64,000 nucleotides of DNA from JAKAXS01 sp965279065 (lineage in GTDB: Bacteria > Pseudomonadota > Alphaproteobacteria > Rhizobiales > Hyphomicrobiaceae). Every line of letters starts with the position of its first letter. Position 1 is the stretch's first letter. Positions 61,185 through 64,000 of this stretch are shown here, one piece after another. Location of the stretch: contig OZ257134.1 in NCBI GenBank assembly GCA_965279065.1, positions 682,001-746,000 of the forward strand. The letters are read 5' to 3'. The position numbers were made by a program, and so were the translations under genes. The notes beneath the pieces are model-generated. The model did no database searches. It was not told the origin of the DNA and saw only the letters and a program-made list of their open reading frames with translations.

Positions 61185-62975
61185 ATGTCGGTGAGCCGGA
61201 AGCGCGTGATTCCTGACCTGCGGACTCTCGTCTGCGGTTTGGCGCTCGCCTTCGCCGCCGATTCGGCCTTCGCCGCTGACAAGCAGGCGTCGTTCGTCAT
61301 CGACGGCAACACGGGTACGGTTCTCCACGCTCAGCAGGCCGACGAACCTCGCTATCCGGCTTCCCTCACGAAAATGATGACGCTCTACCTGGCCTTCGAG
61401 GAAATGAAGGCCGGCCGCATGAGCGAGGACACGATGCTCACCGTCAGCGTCAACGCGGCATCAATGGCGCCCTCGAAGCTTGGCCTGGAAGTCGGCGAAC
61501 GCATCTCGCTGGGCAATGCTGTCAAGGCGGTCGTCACCAAGTCTGCCAACGACATGGCCTGCGCCATCGCCGAGGCCGTGGCCGGTAGCGAAGCCGAATT
61601 CGCCCGGCGCATGACCAAGCGCGCCCGCGAGATCGGCATGACGGGCACCACGTTCCGCAACGCCTCCGGTCTGCCCGATCCGCGCCAGATCACCACGGCG
61701 CGCGACATGGTCACGCTCGGCCTGCGCCTGCGCGACGACTTTCCGGACAGCTTCCAGGTCTTCCAGCTGCGCAGCTTCAGCTACGGCGGCAAGACCTACC
61801 GCAACCACAACACGTTGATGAACGGCTTCGGCGGCATGGACGGTATCAAGACCGGCTATACCCGCGCCTCCGGCTTCAACCTCGTCAGCTCGGTACAGCG
61901 CGACGGCAAGTATGTGGTCGGTGCCGTGTTCGGCGGCGTTTCCGCCGGCGTCCGCAACGCCCACATGCGCGTCGTCCTGTTTCGCGCGCTGAGCGATGCT
62001 TCAACCGAGAAGACCCGCAAGGCCGCTCCGGTTCTCGTCGCCCGCGGCAAGCCGGCCCGCGCGCCTGAACCGCCCGCCGCACAGCCAAAAGCCCCCGCCC
62101 CGCAGTTGGCGGCAGCAGCGCCCCCGGCCGCCAAGAAGCCTGACAAGAAGGCCAAGGCGGAGGCCAAGGCGCAGGCTCTTGCGACCGCCATGGCACCGCC
62201 GCCCGCTCCGCAGGCAACAACAACACCCGACCAGCCGCCCGCCGCTGATCCCACCATCAGGATCGCCAAGGTGAAGGCCGTGATGGTCGCCGCACAGACT
62301 GCTGGCGCCCCGCCGTCTCCAGGCGTTGCCGCGCCCGCGTCCGCAGTTGCCGAAGTTGCGCCGGCTCCCCAGCCCGCTCTCAAACAGGCAAATCCACGAC
62401 CACAGTTCGTCGCGGCCTCCGCCGCACCCCGCCTCGATCTTGGCCGGTCCGCAACTCCAACTCCGGACGCCCAGGCCGCGCCGGCCCCCCTCGCAGCGCC
62501 CGGCAGCACCGAGAGCGTCGTGCTCAAGGCCCCGGTTCGCCGCCCTGGCACGCTTGATGGACAGATCGCTGCGTTGTCGTCGGCCCAGCCTCCGCCCGAA
62601 CGCCTCGGCATGCGCGTCGACAACGGCGGCGCCGATGATGCTCGCGCCATCATGGGCGGCGGTGCACCCAGCCTCGCCCCCGAGGCACCCGCCAAGTCGC
62701 CAGCGGCGGCACGCGCACCCAATGGTGGTGGTGGTTATCTGATCCAGGTCGGCGCCTTTGCTAGCGCCGAGGAAGCCCGCCGGCACCTCGAAAGTGTGCG
62801 CGGGCGGGCTGCCGACGTCCTCAAGGATCGCCCATCCCTCGCCGAGCAGGCCCAGGTCGGCAGCCGGCAGGTCTACCGTGCAAGGTTCGCTGAATTTGAC
62901 AGCGCGGCGGCCAATGCCGCGTGCAGCACCCTGCGCCGGCAGAAGCTGGATTGCATGGTTTTGAAGGGCCAGTAG
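61185..62975 (+). CDS. D-alanyl-D-alanine carboxypeptidase (DacF/DacC type) with SPOR domain
   Basis: 596 residues. A signal peptide (LRTLVCGLALAFAADSAFA) is followed by the penicillin-binding transferase fold (residues 30-270) with Ser60-x-x-Lys63 in PASLTKMMT, Ser120-x-Asn122 in SAND and Lys222-Thr-Gly in IKTGYT. A long Ala/Pro-rich linker (about 280-510) leads to a C-terminal SPOR domain (GGGYLIQVGAFASAEEARRHLE to QKLDCMVLKG, about 515-595) that binds denuded septal peptidoglycan. It trims pentapeptides to tetrapeptides in the periplasm, targeted to the division site. ATG at 61185 has AGAGAGACC upstream. The GTG at 61143 is rejected because it adds residues before the signal peptide. Confidence 0.93.
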   Translation: MSVSRKRVIPDLRTLVCGLALAFAADSAFAADKQASFVIDGNTGTVLHAQQADEPRYPASLTKMMTLYLAFEEMKAGRMSEDTMLTVSVNAASMAPSKLGLEVGERISLGNAVKAVVTKSANDMACAIAEAVAGSEAEFARRMTKRAREIGMTGTTFRNASGLPDPRQITTARDMVTLGLRLRDDFPDSFQVFQLRSFSYGGKTYRNHNTLMNGFGGMDGIKTGYTRASGFNLVSSVQRDGKYVVGAVFGGVSAGVRNAHMRVVLFRALSDASTEKTRKAAPVLVARGKPARAPEPPAAQPKAPAPQLAAAAPPAAKKPDKKAKAEAKAQALATAMAPPPAPQATTTPDQPPAADPTIRIAKVKAVMVAAQTAGAPPSPGVAAPASAVAEVAPAPQPALKQANPRPQFVAASAAPRLDLGRSATPTPDAQAAPAPLAAPGSTESVVLKAPVRRPGTLDGQIAALSSAQPPPERLGMRVDNGGADDARAIMGGGAPSLAPEAPAKSPAAARAPNGGGGYLIQVGAFASAEEARRHLESVRGRAADVLKDRPSLAEQAQVGSRQVYRARFAEFDSAAANAACSTLRRQKLDCMVLKGQ

Positions 62976-63266
62976 GCCGGTTTCAGGCGATGATTGGTCG
63001 TGTTTCAGGCGTCGTGCATTGACGCTAACGGCAACCCATGAGTGATCGAGCTTAACTCCAGAATTAATTCTGGCTTCGCAATTGCGATAAATGATTGAGC
63101 TTTCCGAATCCTCACAGTAGTCTCCGAGAGACGGCGCAAGCAAAAAATGAATCTATGCACAGGTTGCGGCACCCTGTGGATAGGTTGGGGAAAACGATAA
63201 GGTGCGTCGGATCGGGGAAGGCAGGCGTCTGCGTATTGGGCGCCTGGAGTATGTGGGGAGCGTAGC
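62976..63266. other. Intergenic region with palindromes and DnaA-box-like 9-mers
   Basis: 291 bp. It contains a perfect 16-bp palindrome CCAGAATTAATTCTGG (63058-63073), a 10-bp palindrome CGCAATTGCG (63077-63086), and two inverted 9-mers one base from the DnaA box: CTATGCACA (63153-63161) and TGTGGATAG (63175-63183). The palindromes may be operators of the downstream gene. Confidence 0.5.
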
Positions 63267-64000
63267 ATGTCTAAGCGTAGACAAGGCTCGGCAAACGAAT
63301 CCTTGGCCGAGGCCCTATCGCGCGTAATGGTCACGCGCGAAGAAAGCGACCACCACGACACGTACAATTGGGCCACTCAGGAAGGCCGCGGCGATCGCAT
63401 GCCGCGCTTTTTGGAGCGCGCCATACAGGAGGTGCCGCACGCCTCCAACCGCGCGGTGCGCAATGCCACGAGCGCCCGCCGCTACCAGGGCGCCACGCGC
63501 CCCTTTGCCCGCGCCACGTTTCTGATGTCCATCGTCGCGGTCGGCGCAGGTGTCGCGATCAGCGTCGCAAATCCCTCGATGGTCGCGCCTGTGCTCCACG
63601 ACGCTGAGCAATGGATCCGCACTGCCAGTCTGAGCATGACATTCACGTCGTCGGCCAATGCTGCCACGCCGCGCCTGGCCTTCGGCGAGGCCCTGCGCAA
63701 CTACACCGAGCAGGCTGCCGCACAAGCCGCCCGCGCCAACATCGTCGTCAGCGATCTGGTTCCAGGAACCACGCTGTCCGCTGGCGCGCCCGTCTCCGAC
63801 ACCGCATGGTCGTTGCCGCAATCCCAGCTCGACAATCTCGTCATCACGTTCCCGATGGGCGCACCAGCCGCCGCCATGCGCGCCACGGTCGAGATCCCCG
63901 GCAACAGCGCCGCGTCGTCCGGCAAGTTCAGCGTCGAGCTGCGCCAGGCCGGTGAGGAAGACGCCCGAACCGAGCCACCGTCGGCAACCGTCGAACCGGC
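63267..64000 (+). CDS. Unknown protein with one transmembrane segment (3' partial)
   Basis: The frame from ATG 63267 stays open to the last base, giving about 244 residues. The first 90 residues are charged and soluble (ESLAEALSRVMVTREESDHH, RMPRFLERAIQEVP), followed by one hydrophobic helix (about 88-108, ATFLMSIVAVGAGVAISVAN), then a Ser/Ala-rich extracytoplasmic part with a beta-like pattern (LDNLVITFPMGAPAAAMRAT). This single-pass layout with a long N-terminal cytosolic domain resembles bacterial tail-type regulators, but I recognise no family. Confidence 0.6.
   Translation, partial: MSKRRQGSANESLAEALSRVMVTREESDHHDTYNWATQEGRGDRMPRFLERAIQEVPHASNRAVRNATSARRYQGATRPFARATFLMSIVAVGAGVAISVANPSMVAPVLHDAEQWIRTASLSMTFTSSANAATPRLAFGEALRNYTEQAAAQAARANIVVSDLVPGTTLSAGAPVSDTAWSLPQSQLDNLVITFPMGAPAAAMRATVEIPGNSAASSGKFSVELRQAGEEDARTEPPSATVEP

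Noticed and set aside
63153..63183. Replication origin suggested by two DnaA-box-like 9-mers
   Set aside because: Only two imperfect boxes, no AT-rich unwinding region and no origin-associated genes nearby.

Overview
The window looks like chromosomal DNA of a high-GC alphaproteobacterium, most probably of the order Hyphomicrobiales (Rhizobiales). The evidence is family resemblance: an Omp25-like outer-membrane barrel, a phasin, an adjacent clpS-clpA pair, split methylmalonyl-CoA mutase subunits, an HWE histidine kinase, a DUF853/HerA-type ATPase, and short dispersed palindromes of the kind common between genes in this order. The genus cannot be fixed from sequence alone. I see no rRNA, tRNA, CRISPR array or insertion sequence. 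Coding density is high, and most long open frames opposite the real genes are shadows of codon bias. Residue numbers below refer to the start codons chosen here.

Layout. 0-16 kb is mostly housekeeping and metabolism: an aminoglycoside-kinase-like tail, a TSUP exporter, dusA, an outer-membrane barrel, an alpha/beta hydrolase, nadE, a YiiX-like papain-fold hydrolase, an SSS symporter with its DUF3311 partner, a CoA-transferase, DUF899 and VOC proteins, ugd, gltX and a class III-type sirtuin. 16-24.5 kb is a signalling block: a REC-PAS-HWE-REC kinase and a 2106-residue soluble hybrid kinase with 11 tandem 92-residue HAMP-type repeats, the architecture known from fungal group III osmosensing kinases. 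24.9-30.7 kb is an operon of an exported unknown protein, an exported caspase-fold protease with propeller-like repeats, and a TfoX-N protein. 30.7-41.7 kb holds rhlE, an aquaporin, parE, an ARPP-1 protein, a GFA protein, a HerA-like ATPase and mutA.

41.7-47 kb is the part I find most novel. An ECF sigma/anti-sigma pair sits among a secreted subtilase, a secreted NSSS-repeat protein, an unknown cytosolic protein and a HlyD-like coiled-coil protein. The same promoter-like element (GGAATA, 15-16 nt, CGTA or CGTT) stands before all five transcription units, so this looks like a compact self-contained ECF regulon. It lies between mutA and mutB.

47-64 kb contains an ankyrin-VOC fusion, mutB, a GNAT acetyltransferase, a polytopic membrane protein whose patatin-like hydrolase domain is split by an inserted WD40 propeller, a CorA-like protein, clpA/clpS, a phasin with two TGC-N3-GCA operator-like sites, a DacF-type carboxypeptidase with SPOR domain, and the start of an unknown membrane-anchored protein cut by the window end.

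Connections: mutA and mutB encode the two subunits of one enzyme (propionyl-CoA/methylmalonyl-CoA metabolism). The phasin and CoA-transferase fit a polyhydroxyalkanoate/short-chain acyl-CoA economy. ClpS and ClpA form the N-end-rule adaptor and unfoldase. The two kinases are consecutive on the same strand and may act in one stress phosphorelay, which is inference only.
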